Position numbers and translations under genes: made by a program. A stretch of DNA of 64,000 nt from contig JAVGWX010000005.1 in the NCBI GenBank assembly GCA_036924085.1, forward strand, positions 79,009,547-79,073,546. The letters are read 5' to 3'. The notes beneath the pieces were generated by a model. That model made no database searches. It was not told the origin of the DNA and saw only the letters and a list, made by a program, of their open reading frames with translations. The stretch is from Ariolimax columbianus (Eukaryota; Mollusca; Gastropoda; Stylommatophora; Arionidae). Below are positions 44,425-55,664 of this stretch, piece by piece (the first letter of the stretch is position 1; every line of letters begins with the position of its first letter).

Positions 44425-44719
44425 CCCACCAAACAAAAATACAAAACTTACACAAAATACCACAACACAACGAAGTTCTTTGAGTTTACAGCTCATTGGG
44501 AAAATGTGGACGTGATATCTGCTCCAACAAACTTCAAGAAAAATGCCAGGAGATAAACCGCCACTTGCAGGTCACGTGTAATGAATGACCTGGCGAAAGC
44601 CTTAACTACTGTGAGCGTAGGTGGACTATGGTAATTCGTGTGTAAGTTTGGCAGTTCTGATAAATTGTTCACCGTTCAAACTGTCCTATGAGCTCGTGTA
44701 ATAGTCACCGATCAAACCT

Positions 44720-44972
44720 ATTTTTGTTTTTACGTTCGCCTTGTTTCTCCATTCCCCAAGGCCGGTGTACGTTGCACTGCGGTTTTTATTTTACGCCTGT
44801 CGGCCCAGTGCATCGGACTTCAGTATGAATGTTATGTAAGAGTGCTTCCTCCTGCGTTTTCTAAGAGTTTGCTTCCTCGGGGTAACGACCGGTACTGTGA
44901 TGGGGATCGAACCCAGCACCTTTCTGTTGTGAGTCGTGTCACTTAACCACTAGCCCATGCCGTCCCCGATGA
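44720..44972 (-). mobile_element. tRNA-derived SINE with well-preserved B box
   Basis: Minus strand from 44972: GGGGACGGCATGGGCTAGTG (A box), then GAAAGGTGCTGGGTTCGATC plus CCC (B box matching the GGTTCGANNCC consensus). The body continues to about 44720. Its later part (CCGATGCACTGGGCC, then CGCAGTGCAACGTA) is collinear with the start of the LINE ORF region at 14170-14110 on the same strand. Confidence 0.75.
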
Positions 44973-44982
44973 AACCTATAAC

Positions 44983-45325
44983 ACGGATGGAGCAGCGCAT
45001 GAGCTGCAGCGGTCAGCCTCCCATAGCTGACTGCTAGCGTCAGGGCCAGCGAACCAGAGCTGCCAAGACCCTTCTACACCTCCACACGGTGATCCTGGAT
45101 AACAGGCTGTAGCAGAGCAGACTGGCTAAGGAGAAGGGATCAAAGAGGGAACGCTAACCCGGTACTAAAAAAATGCTTGCTGAAGTCGGATGTGTTAGAC
45201 CGAAAGGTGCAAATATCGCAGTCAAGCTGTAAACCACGACACAACGCATTCCTTTCTCTAGACTACATTCTGCTACTTAAGCCCTTTTAGGGTTTGGTAG
45301 CGGGAGATTGAGAACGAACGAAGCC
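44983..45325 (+). mobile_element. family A SINE-like element, copy 4
   Basis: Starts CGGATGGAGCAGCGCATGAG, at the same element position as the other copies to within a few bases, and ends GAGAACGAACGAAG followed by CCAAGCCAAG where others have (GAA)n. No secure duplication; GATGAAAC before the element and GGTGAAAC at about 45344 are only similar. It adjoins the tRNA-derived SINE. Confidence 0.8.
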
Positions 45326-45994
45326 AAGCCAAGTTACGATAGGTGAAACATGGATCGACGTGTGTGACAATTTGGGTGTAAGATTCGGTATATATAAAAC
45401 TGACATTATCCTCAGGTAGGCTATGTAAGGAGCCCATGATAAGGGGCTATACACTAGTGGTGGTGGAGAATCTATTGTACATGGGAAGCATGCTATCGAG
45501 ACTCGCAACAGTGTATATGTGTATATAGTTATACCTTTGACAACATTTCGTTTAAGCTGCCTTGTTTGCATCATAACAGAAGTATGATATCTGTCAGCTT
45601 GCTAGGCCAGTCACAGTAGTGACACGGGCAGCTACTAGACCGGGTGGAGCTCAACCAACTTCAGGCGTTCAGAGCCTTTTAGTCAGACATCTCGCGTCCT
45701 ACGGCCATAGGACACGGTACATTCCACGGTGACAATTGCGATGGCGTTATCACATTTAGAAATGACAAGTACAGAACTGTACATATTTTGATACTTCCAG
45801 ATGACCGGATGCAATCAGAAACACAAATTATACGTTCAAGAGATTTCGATGAAAGTTGTAAGATCAACAATTCACGATCAGGAACATCAACAATCACTAT
45901 GAATATCCATCAATCAGTTCTCACAAAACACAAAATACAACTTCCATCGGCCGTTGCTCTGACAAATTAGAATAAACCAATTGTTGGGCCCTAG
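45326..45994. other. unassigned sequence
   Basis: Nothing recognisable. Confidence 0.4.
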
Positions 45995-46235
45995 CAGCTC
46001 AGTGGTACTCAATTTGGATTCCGTAAGGGTATGGCCTGCATGGATGCTTTATTCACATTAAGGCAATTAAGCGAAAGACCAATAGAACATAACAACCATT
46101 TACACATTGCGTATATTGATCAAGAGAAGGCTTTTGATTGAGCAAATAGTGATAAACTTTGTTGTGAGGACACCTTCTAGATTGTGTGCTACTGTGTAAT
46201 ATAGGAATACCAATGGGGTAAGAACGATTTATGAG
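45995..46235 (+). pseudogene. RT palm relic (RTE-like)
   Basis: TQFGFRKGMACMDALFTLRQ, then NNHLHIAYIDQEKAFD: RT motif A with its Asp retained, followed immediately by a stop. The sequence after CCEDTF cannot be aligned. Confidence 0.7.
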
Positions 46236-46279
46236 ATCACGATATGTTTTTGAGGTCACCACATGCGTACGAGAATCAG

Positions 46280-46780
46280 CAGAACACCAGGCCCACTAAC
46301 TATCAGAGACGGAATATGTGAGGACACCAGGCCCACTAACTATCAGAGACGGAATATGTGAGGACACCAGGCCCACTAACTATCAAAGACGGTATGTGAG
46401 GCTACCAGGCCCACTAACTATCAGAGACAGTATACGCGAAGACACCAGATCCACTAACTATCAAAGACGGTATATTTGAGGATCAGCAGGCCCACTAACT
46501 TTCAGAGACAGTATACGCGAAGACACCAGGCCCACTAACTATCAAAGACGGTATATTTGAGGATCAGCAGGCCCACTAACTAACAAAGACAATATATGTA
46601 AGCATACCAGGCCCACTATCAAAGACGATATCTGTGAGGATCAGCAGGCCCACTAACTAACAAAGATAATATATGTAAGCATACCAGGCCCACTATCAAA
46701 GACGATATCTGTGAGGATTAGCAGGCCCACTAACTATCAAGGATGATATCTATGAGGACCAGCAAAACACCAGGCCCACT
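46280..46780. repeat. about 40-bp minisatellite inside an RT relic, about 12 copies
   Basis: AGGACACCAGGCCCACTAAC plus TATCAGAGACGGAATATGTG (46321 and 46361), with variants of about 35-46 bp containing GAGGATCAGCAGGCCCACTA. The array separates the RT palm (45995-46235) from the later RT part (46781-47045). Confidence 0.9.
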
Positions 46781-47045
46781 AACTATACATGTAAACAATG
46801 CCGAACTTCAGCGGGCCCGTAAGTTCCTCGGGAGTATTTTTTCTCAGAAGGGGGATAACTTGATAGTGAAACAGGAAGAAGATATCAGAAAGCCTCCGCT
46901 GTGTCATATCAGGTGTATCCACTCCTTGAACACACGAACATCAGTCTGACAACTAAACGCCAAATAATAAACAGTGCATTTATATCAACTGTGTGCTATC
47001 AGCATCAGACTTGGCACTTATCTAAGGCTCGAAAGAGAAAAATAC
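46781..47045 (+). pseudogene. RT thumb-region relic (RTE-like)
   Basis: VNNAELQRARKFLGSIFSQK matches the usual F.YLGS.FS..G block, then NISLTTKRQIINSAFISTVC plus YQHQTWHLS in a second frame matches the TK..I....+...L.Y....W.L block. One frameshift near 46930. This is the continuation of 45995-46235 across the minisatellite. Confidence 0.65.
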
Positions 47046-47476
47046 CGATGTGTAAAAGGTCATCGGTATCATCAGGAGAGATAGATTAGGAAATGAAGAC
47101 ATTTGAAACAATCTACTCCCACTGTACGCCTATAATACAACAATATTCGACTATAGTGCACGACGGAGAGATATTATAATATGGATAGATGCATAAGAGT
47201 AATCATTCAATGACACGGGCTTGCAACGACCAGCGCAACACGTGTGACCCAAGACCGACAACTTGAGCTCATCTTGTCACTCAACGGCACAAGTCACACG
47301 CAGACGGACAACTCAACTGAATTATATAAGTGTAAGAAAGCCACAGGTGATTGGCATAGCCATGTCTGATCATACAGAAGCAAAGATTCATTTATTCAAT
47401 AACAGAAACATGATAACATATTTTATTCACAATTATTTTTGTATGCACTCAAGTGAAACAGCTCCTGATAAAATAC
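47046..47476. other. unassigned sequence
   Basis: No recognisable feature before the mariner terminus. Confidence 0.4.
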
Positions 47477-48065
47477 GAGGCGTGTTCAAATGAAACCGGA
47501 CATAACTGTTCCAAGTGAACATATGTACGATGCGCATAATGACCTCCCTTCTGAGGTAAACAGCACATACCAACCGTAAAGTTTGCAAAATTTCATAATC
47601 CTTCGACTCATAGTTTCCTCAGCAGACCGTTGAAAACAGCGGGTGTGATACGGAATTCGTACAGAGTTGATCAGCGAGTGGTGATTCGGTTCCTAACAGC
47701 TGAGAGATGTCGACCGGTTGACATTCGTCGCAGAATGCAGGCAGTGTATGGGGACAAGAGTGTGTCAAAGACAACAGTGAAGAACTTGACAACGATGGTA
47801 AAAAAGGACGTGAGTTAACGAAAGATCTTCCGAGACCATATCAGGCGCATATTGTTGCGTCAGAAGATGTCATCGCCAAAATTGATGCAACAATTCGGGT
47901 GGATCGTTGGTGGAGCTTTCGTTCGTCACACTTTTGTCACTCAACTACCGCGTTGCAACAAAACTCTTGAATAAATATGTCAAACCCATCTTGTCAAACC
48001 AACATATCTGCTGAGAACTGATCCAAACACCCACATCCATCGCATTCCAAACTCATGTGCCGATT
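47477..48065 (+). pseudogene. mariner transposon relic, 5' part
   Basis: Begins with ACGAGGCGTGTTCAAATGAA plus ACCGGAC at about 47477, resembling a mariner terminal repeat. The 5' region and N-terminus are shared with the minus copy at 38033-39063 (SYRVDQRVVIRFLTAERCRP, VDIRRRMQAVYG, SVSKTTVK). After a stop at 47816 it continues with KIFRDHIRRILLRQK and a frame-disrupted tail. The catalytic core is deleted. Confidence 0.75.
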
Positions 48066-48224
48066 AGGACAACTCGCAGACGGTGTACGGACTCAAGTCC
48101 GATGTTGTCGCCATATTCTCTTGCGATGGAACTATTATTAGTATTTTTATATTTATTATTTACTACTGGGATTTGTTGAAAATCTTCTATTAACGGCTGC
48201 CAGATTCATACAAAATCTATGTTT

Positions 48225-48715
48225 GACATTTACAGCTATAGTCACACTATCAGACCCGTACAGTTACAACTGGAGTCACCTGGTCAAACTCGCACAGTTA
48301 CAGCTATAGTCACATGAACAGACCCTTACATTGCCAGCTATAGTCACCTGATCCAACCCGTATATTGCCAGCTATAGTCACCAGATCAGACTCGTATATT
48401 TGCAGCTAAACTCACCTGCTCCAACCCGTATATTTACAGCTATAGTCACCTGATCCAACCCGTATATTTACAGCTAAAGTCATCTGATCCAACCCGTATA
48501 TTTACAGCTATAGTCACCTGATCCAACCCGTATATTTACAGCTAAAGTCACCTGATCTAACCCGTATATTTACAGCTATAGTCACCTGATCCAACCCGTA
48601 TATTTACAGCTATAGTCACCTGATCAGATCCGCATATTCACAGCTTTAGTCACCCGATCAAGCCCGTACGTTTACAGCTATAATCACCCGATCAGACCTT
48701 TACAGTTCTGCCTAC
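48225..48715. repeat. 34-bp minisatellite, about 14 copies
   Basis: CTGATCCAACCCGTATATTT plus ACAGCTATAGTCAC (48484 and 48518). The first and last copies are more diverged than the middle ones. Confidence 0.95.
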
Positions 48716-49544
48716 AGTAATAAAGCTATACCCCCTCAATTCATCGACCACAGTGGCAACCTCAACATGTAATCAAGGAACTACAAAAACCACGTCTACA
48801 TGCGCTTATCAATGGTTTGTCTCATGCGTTCTGCAAGCATACCAACGATAGTCGTGGTTAACGGCAGTATGTGATGAATTATGGTTGCTTTAGTGTTGAT
48901 CTGGTTTTTGGGCTGTTCTGTGGCACAAGTTTTGATTGCGCTATCATCAGCTAATATTGACGAAAGTACAAACGGTAGCGAAACGTATTATAATTAAAAG
49001 ACAGGACCAGTCCGTGGTTTTCGAGTATCTTGAGAGATGTACCATCATTCTCCGCTGTAATTTGTTTAACATTTACAGTTGGACGGGCACTGTAATTACC
49101 AGGCAGGGAACAAAGCCACTAAACAAACTAATCGTTACCAGCACATCGTGACAGAGCTGGTATTTGCTGACACTCAGTGTAGATTTAACAACGTTACTGA
49201 TCGGCTACAACCAAACGCGTTGTCTCATCATCAAGCCATTCGCGATAAGACCAATCAGTGACGAGTGAGAGCATTTATTATTGGGTATTTTTTGGCAAAC
49301 ATTTCAAGTAATATTCAATTAATTAAAGAGTAGAGTAAACGTGTACCCAAATGTATGAGTGGTAGAAAAAGTGAAGAGTACTGAGAAATATATTATTGTA
49401 CTACATCTAGGAATGCCAAGGACCACCTTCTCCAATGCGCCTTAGCATATAAGAAAAGCTAAACTCACATGCTGTCATAATCGTAGTGAAATTTTGCATG
49501 AGCTCCCAGTACATGTACAACACATATCTTGTATATGCTAACTA
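48716..49544. other. unassigned sequence
   Basis: A faint RT motif C-like phrase (ELVFADTQ) at about 49150 stands alone. Nothing else. Confidence 0.35.
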
Positions 49545-50085
49545 AACGCCCACAAGACACTCCAAACAATTAGTCCCTAGATGCCTGCTAAATGTCCATA
49601 AGACACATCCAATACATAACTTTTTCCACGCTAACTCAGCGTCTCCAAGGCACACCCAATAGATCACTTTTTCACGCTAGCTCAACGTACCCAAGAAACA
49701 CCAAATACATCACCTTTTCACGCTAACTCAACGTCCCCAAAAAACACCAAATACATCACCTTTTCACGCTAACTCAACGTCCCCAAGAAACACCAAATAC
49801 ATCACCTTGTCACGCTAACTCAACGTCCCAAAGAAACACTCAATAGATCACCTTTTCACGCTAGCTCAACGTCCCCAAGAAACACCAAATACATCACCTT
49901 TTCACGCTAACTCAACGTCTCCAAGAAACACCAAATACATCACCTTTTTACGCTAACTCAACGTCTCCAAGAAACACCAAATATATCACCTTTTCACACT
50001 AGCTCAACGACCCCAAGAGACACCCAATACATCACCTTTTCACGCTAACTCAACGTCCCCCGACACAACACATCCAATACATCAC
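49545..50085. repeat. 46-bp minisatellite, about 11 copies
   Basis: AACGTCCCCAAGAAACACCA plus AATACATCACCTTTTCACGC and TAACTC. The first two copies are diverged. Confidence 0.95.
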
Positions 50086-50439
50086 CAGATAACGCCTGGA
50101 AGGACATGTCCGTTTACTCATCTTATAGGAGGAAAAACTCACACTTCAACCTGTTTTAGTATTCGTTAGTTAAATGCAATCGCCTTTTTTACGTATATCA
50201 GTTTTGTCTATTTCTATGAAAGCCAGACCTTATTCTGCTCAAATCGTAGCTCGTCACTCGTCTCACGTATGTTAAGATTTGTTTTAGATTTGATCATCCT
50301 TGACCTAAATAGAACAACCGTTTTCACGAGGAATTGTCTTACTGGCGTCAACGTACTTGTAACCACTCACGAGAAGTTTTGTGGCTCAAATCTCAGCTCA
50401 ATTAGACTGAATAACTAGCAAAGATACAACATAATGAGT

Positions 50440-51000
50440 AATAGTCAAATAAGTAAAGAAAGGCAACAGTTTACCTTTCTGGGAAGTAGCATGGATAAAG
50501 ACTGAGAAACAATCCAAAATGGTAACGCCAGGATAAGCAAGGCCAGATTTGTTTCAACTCTTTTATGCCATTTCGGAAAACAGCAGCATTCTTCGGGGAT
50601 AATATTTTTAGGCTATTTAACAAACATGTAAAGTCAGTCCTACTCTGAGATATGGCATGCAATTAACGATATCCCACCCAAACTACAGACCTTCTTCAAC
50701 AAATGTCTTTATCGTATACATAATGTTAGATGGTCAGATCTGTGGGAAAGAACATGGTGACATGCAATACGGCAGTAGATTGGGCCAAAAAGTTGAGATG
50801 AATAGGGCACACACTAAGAATGGCATTGAACAGAGTGACCAGACATGCGCTGTATTGGAATCCACAGGAAAAGAGACGAGGGGTCAGACCAAGTAACTCA
50901 TGGGGAATAACTATGGGGAATAACTGTAAAAGAGAAAGCTAATTCAGCCAATTCAAGATGTCGGAATATAATAGGGACAGATGTGCAGATAGGTTCCAAT
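50440..51000 (+). pseudogene. RTE-like pol 3' half relic
   Basis: QQFTFLGSSMDKD, NGNARISKARF, then KLQTFFNKCLYRIHNVRWSD and, in shifted frames, CIGIHRKRDEGS and WGITVKEKAN. I recognise the order F.FLGS....D, I.KAR.AF, KLQ.F.NKCLRRI..I.W.D, WNP.GKR..GRP, W from a widespread endonuclease-RT LINE family. Multiple stops and frameshifts. Confidence 0.65.
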
Positions 51001-51639
51001 AGGAACCAGATTGAACAAAGAAATTTTGGCTGCACCAAAAATCCACCTAACAACTTTACTCCACCGGCAAGTACTTGTCGAATTCTACAGCCCTTTATTC
51101 TTAATTACCGAACAACTGCAATATGACCAGTTTATGATGACACAGGTCTAATCAATTCTCGGAATCTTAATAAACATAATAAACAGAAGTCTCCCTAACT
51201 GCATTAAGAAAACTGCGTCTGAAGTCTTGGGCAACTGCGTTGTGAAACTTCTTTAAGTCTTAAATCATGGACAACTGCGTTGTGAAACATAATGCCGACT
51301 GAAGTATATACTATTCTATGAACATCAATCCAATGAACTCTCGACAACTTCAGTCTGAAAACAAACCTTCTACTTTCCTCTAAATATCGAACTGACTTCT
51401 GAGTTCTTTTCATTCTTTTAAAGCATCTGCTCGTTTTGCTGCTGTCCCTTCCCCAACTCTAGAATCCCGTTACTTTTAACTGTAACCCACCTCAGTTCGG
51501 ATCCTCTGTGCCCTAACTTTACTCGTCTCATCTGAAGGTCTTTAGGTCCTTCCGAACGAAGCCTAAACTAGCTGAATGAAGAACCATTTTCTACTGAACA
51601 CTTTCTGCACCACCCTTCCCACCCCGCCCCCGCCCCCAA
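51001..51639. other. unassigned sequence
   Basis: A short direct repeat CAACTGCGTTGTGAAAC occurs at about 51230 and 51270. No gene. Confidence 0.4.
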
Positions 51640-52190
51640 GGAAAGATACGACTTGAAAATGAGTCCATCGAAAATGTCAATGGGTATGTTCACCCAGGCC
51701 AGGAAATCAACACCAGCCACTCAATTGATAAGGAGATCTCACACAGGAGAGCGGCACATTGGATCAAGTTCAACCGATACTCTAGCGTATGACATCAAGG
51801 TCAGGGCTCAGCCTTTTAATAGCATAGTTATCCCAGCAATGGTTGGGGTATGAGGTTTGGAGTCTACGTAATTTAGTCACATACAAGTTCCAAGCCACCG
51901 AATGAGCAATGCGACGAAGAGTCCTAAATATCTACTTAAGAGACTAGATCAAAAATATCGGCATCCGACCTCAAACAGAGGTCCAGAATGTTGTCTCTTT
52001 TGCATTAGTACGAAAGTGCAAATGGGCCGGTCACGTGATTCGCGTGGCTGACGATAGATGGATGAGGATTGTGTTTTTTTGGTGACCATACAACTAAAAC
52101 TGCCGTCAACGAGAGGAAGAGATGATCTGCTTCGCTACCAGAGTATCCCAGGGCGAAGGACAAACTTGGATCTAGGCAGGTTTGGCTACT
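51640..52190 (+). pseudogene. second RTE-like pol 3' relic
   Basis: DIKVRAQPFNSIVIPAMVGV at about 51800, then in another frame VQNVVSFALVRKCKWAGHVI plus RVADDRWM. This fits the order LR..LFN..VLPAMLY, ...V......K..WAGH..R..D.RW found after RT domains. A different subfamily from 50440-51000 (WAGHVIR..DDRW rather than WIGH.LR). Confidence 0.65.
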
Positions 52191-52689
52191 TGGTCTTAAT
52201 AAACCTTACCTGATTGAATACACAAATTCAAGTATGCCAGTAAGTAATTATGTGTTACACAAAGGTAGCGGAGAGCTAAACTAGTGCCTTTATTAAACGC
52301 ACAGTGCAGCACGCGCAGATGCAGCAGTCTAAACTTAAAATGTGGCACATCGTACATCGTATCTTCCCCACGCACACACCAAACAACAACAAAATTCAAC
52401 AACAACAAAACCTGATGAAAGAGAGAAATGAAGACACTGAATCCTTCTTATTTTGTCTGTATAAAATGCAGTGTCAGAGTGGCCGAACAGTTAGGGTTAT
52501 TACCTCTCAAGGTAAAACTGACTCGGATACATAGCTGGTCAAATTTAAGTCTTACCCATGTACATTTCATTAGATCAGCTATAGCTACAGAAGACAATGC
52601 AAGGAAGAAGTGACCTGCTGACCCCACATCACATGATGTGGGACCTCCTACAATAAAGTCACTCAAGTGGCGTCACTAGCAAGTGTTCT
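52191..52689. other. unassigned sequence
   Basis: A tRNA-Leu-like phrase (GTCAGAGTGGCCGAACAGTT) at about 52471 lacks a B box. Otherwise nothing. Confidence 0.4.
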
Positions 52690-52920
52690 TACTACAGGGC
52701 TAATCGTCTTCTTCGGCTTTATTTTCTTATTCATCTTCTACTTTTTCTTCTGCTTCTTCTTCTGCTGCTGCTTCTTGTTTTTCTTCCTCTTGTTCTTGTT
52801 CTTTTTCTACTGCTTGTTGTTATTCTTCTTGATCTTCTTGTTCTTGTTCTTCTTCTTCTTCTTGTTCTTCTTCTTTTTCGAAGAAGAACAAGAAGAAGAA
52901 GAAAAAGCAGATTATTCTTA
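52690..52920. repeat. TTC-rich tract ending in a perfect (CTT)n/(GAA)n inverted repeat
   Basis: Pyrimidine-rich TTCTTG/TTCTTC sequence switches at 52874-52879 to its own reverse complement. Arms at 52850-52873 and 52880-52903 are 24 bp and fully complementary, with loop TTTTTC. Confidence 0.9.
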
Positions 52921-53451
52921 GAAGATCTTCTCTGAAAGATCTCATCTCAATTGCTGGCATTTTTTCCTTCTAATTAAGCATTTAATGTCCATGTTTCACA
53001 CTCATAAGGTAAACAGAGATAACCAAGATATGCATTAACTTGTGTTAAGTGATGTGCTTTTATCTTTTCATATTGCTCTCGTTTTTGTGGGAAATGTTGT
53101 TTGAGCTGCCCTTGAACATTACTTCTGTTTCTGTTCAATCATCTGCAAAAGGTAGAACTGGGTAGCCGTTTCACGGATTTTTGTTTCAGCGCTTTTTGAC
53201 TTTTCTGTAGTTTTATTATTGATTAATGCTCACAAAAGTCTGATTCCACCAGAACACTCTGATATCTGTTTGTATATAAGGATGAACACGTTCACGACAT
53301 CGACGACGACGAATTGCCACCGCGGTTAAGGTAGAGTCAGGTGCCATCCTCTTCTTGTGTCACGCGTCGACGATTATTATCAAACTTCTTAAAATGTTTA
53401 ATACCGTATTGGGAATCCAATGTCATGATAATACCTGCTACAAAGTGTTAT
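52921..53451. other. unassigned sequence
   Basis: Nothing recognisable. Confidence 0.4.
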
Positions 53452-53766
53452 TAGATGTTAGATGCTCCCCGAAGATAGGGGACAGAAATTAGATGTTAGA
53501 TGCTCCCCGAAGATAGGGGACAGAAATTAGATGTTAGATGCCCCCCGAAGATAGGGGACAGAAATTAGATGTTAGATGCTCCCCGAAGATAGGGGACAGA
53601 AATTAGATGTTAGATGCTCCCCGAAGATAGGGGACAGAAATTAGATGTTAGATGCTCCCCGAAGATAGGGGACAGAAATTAGATGTTAGATGCTCCCCGA
53701 AGATAGGGGACAGAAATTAGATGTTAGATCCCCCCCCCCCCCCTCCCGAAGATAGGGGACAGAAAA
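53452..53766. repeat. 38-bp minisatellite, 8 copies
   Basis: TTAGATGTTAGATGCTCCCC plus GAAGATAGGGGACAGAAA. Copies are almost identical except the last, where the C4 run has grown to a long C tract broken by one T (about 53729-53745). CCCC and GGGG in the unit can pair as a small hairpin. Confidence 0.95.
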
Positions 53767-55664
53767 AGTCGTGTTTTTTCTCCAAAGTTTGATGATTAAT
53801 ATTGGATTGTATTTAATGATCTTGTGTAGGCTAATGGAGCCCATAATTTTTTCATAGAACAGAGGATGGCAGTAATCTGTCATGTAGAATCTGCATTGTG
53901 CTTAAGTACTAACGTTATTGTTTATTGCATGCAGTAGTTTGAAGATTTTAATTCCAATAACTGAAATGACTGTTTGTGCTGTTTACTGATCAGCAGCTGC
54001 ATCTGTTATGCAAGAATATTCATTAAAAATACCAATGCAAGAGACAATCTCCATTAATAACACTTGTCGCTATGATTCTGATAACACCCCATACTTGAGT
54101 TGTATTAAAAACATCAACGGATGTCTTTTTTACCGAAATGGAATATCTCGGACATTGACTAGCTTCTCAATTCAGGTATTTCACATCTTAACTCTATCAA
54201 CAACTTGGAATGAATTGCAAGCAGATTTAAATTTTGAAAGATTAATTTCCCAAGCATTCATAAAATCCCATTTTCCCCGGCACTTTTTTTGTAATCCAGT
54301 GGCTTCTTGTAATGTGTTCATCCCAACCAGATTGAAGACTTCAAATTTATTCACATTTTTGCAGAGGCTGTCACAAGCTTGCATTTGGTTGCGCCGGTCA
54401 TTATGTGAGTGTCGCTTGTAAAAGATATTTCTAGCAGTAGCCGGATATGCTTGCAACAACTCCCACCAGCGGATGGAAGCACAGAACTAGCAAATGCTCA
54501 GCCATCCAGGTGTACCTTCAACATATCCCACCCATGGGAAAGCAAAAACACACAATAAAAAAGAGAACTGAAAAACGATGTACGTTCTACGTGCCTAGAT
54601 ATAAAAGAACAATGGATAGAATCAAAATGCAAACTATTAGAAGACATGGGAAAAAAAAGCACAGTACAAGAACTATTCATGCAGAAAAAAACACAACTTT
54701 CAAACACTCGAGAAAAACGATGAATTAAAGACAAGATTGGACACATCTTGCTTGATGATGAAGATGCATAGAACAGATGGCGGAATAATTAAGTCCGCTG
54801 TTCGACGATAATAGAGGCAATAAACCATCAACATGTAATAATGGCGACCCCAGTATTCTCATTTCAGAAGCACAAAAATAAATGTAAAATATTAGCAAGA
54901 GTAAAGCAAAAGGCATGAACACAATAAATATATCAAGGCTTTAGGGAAGTGCTTCCCAAACGTGTCAATGTGATGGACAAGCATGAATATATCCATGACA
55001 GCAAAGACCTGTACTCGATGTATCGATTTTATTCTTATTCGATATTCTTACATTCGTTCTACAATGCGAATAATGTATTTATCCAATCAGTTCTACCTTT
55101 TCTTATTATTTTTTAATGACGGGTATCATGTTTTCGTCGAGAGGCAATCGTGCTTTTTGAAAAGCTGAGAGCAAAGTGAGAAAACGTGCAGAAGTTATAC
55201 CAGTGTCTGTACAATCTTTGTAGACCTCGACTTAGGGTTCGCGGACCACCACTCTGTGAATCTTTGCTGTATAGAGGATTTCGGTGTAGATACAATTGCT
55301 GAACTGTGTAGTGATATCTAAACTGCGAGACCTGATCACATCAGTTCTTATAGCACTACCCAAGAAACATCTTGCAACCAGATGTCCAATTTTGAGAACA
55401 ATCAGCTGGATTGAGCCACACCATTAAGATACTGCACTAAATGTAACAGCAGATAATTAGGCGTAGATAAGACGACGAGGCAACGATTGAACAATTTGAA
55501 TTTCGACTGACTAGCGTAATAATTCATTTCAAATGTCATCCCCAGATCGAATGTCGCTGCGATGGATTTCGAGCGTCCACTCTTTCTCTCTCTCCCTCTC
55601 GCTCTATATCTTTCATTCTCTCGTGCAATCTACTTAGTGTTTCACTGTCAATGTTGTGATGTTA
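53767..55664. other. unassigned sequence
   Basis: A 137-codon open frame at 54008-54421 is discussed under rejected items. TTCCCAAACGTG near 54952 weakly recalls a hAT end. Otherwise nothing. Confidence 0.4.

Noticed and set aside
49140..49255. ELVFADTQ resembling RT motif C
   Set aside because: Only one Asp of the pair and no flanking RT motifs; could be chance.
52471..52535. tRNA-Leu-like phrase GTCAGAGTGGCCGAACAGTT
   Set aside because: No B box or foldable arms follow, and no CCA-proximal acceptor pairing is visible. At most a SINE head remnant.
53452..53728. TTAGATGTTAGATG units as interstitial telomere sequence
   Set aside because: Not TTAGGG; the 38-bp unit is complex and unrelated to telomere repeats.
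54008..54421. Open frame of 137 codons on the plus strand
   Set aside because: No recognisable domain, no repeat match, AT-rich composition and low Ala/Gly. Length is within chance expectation for a 64-kb AT-rich window; splice context is not evident.
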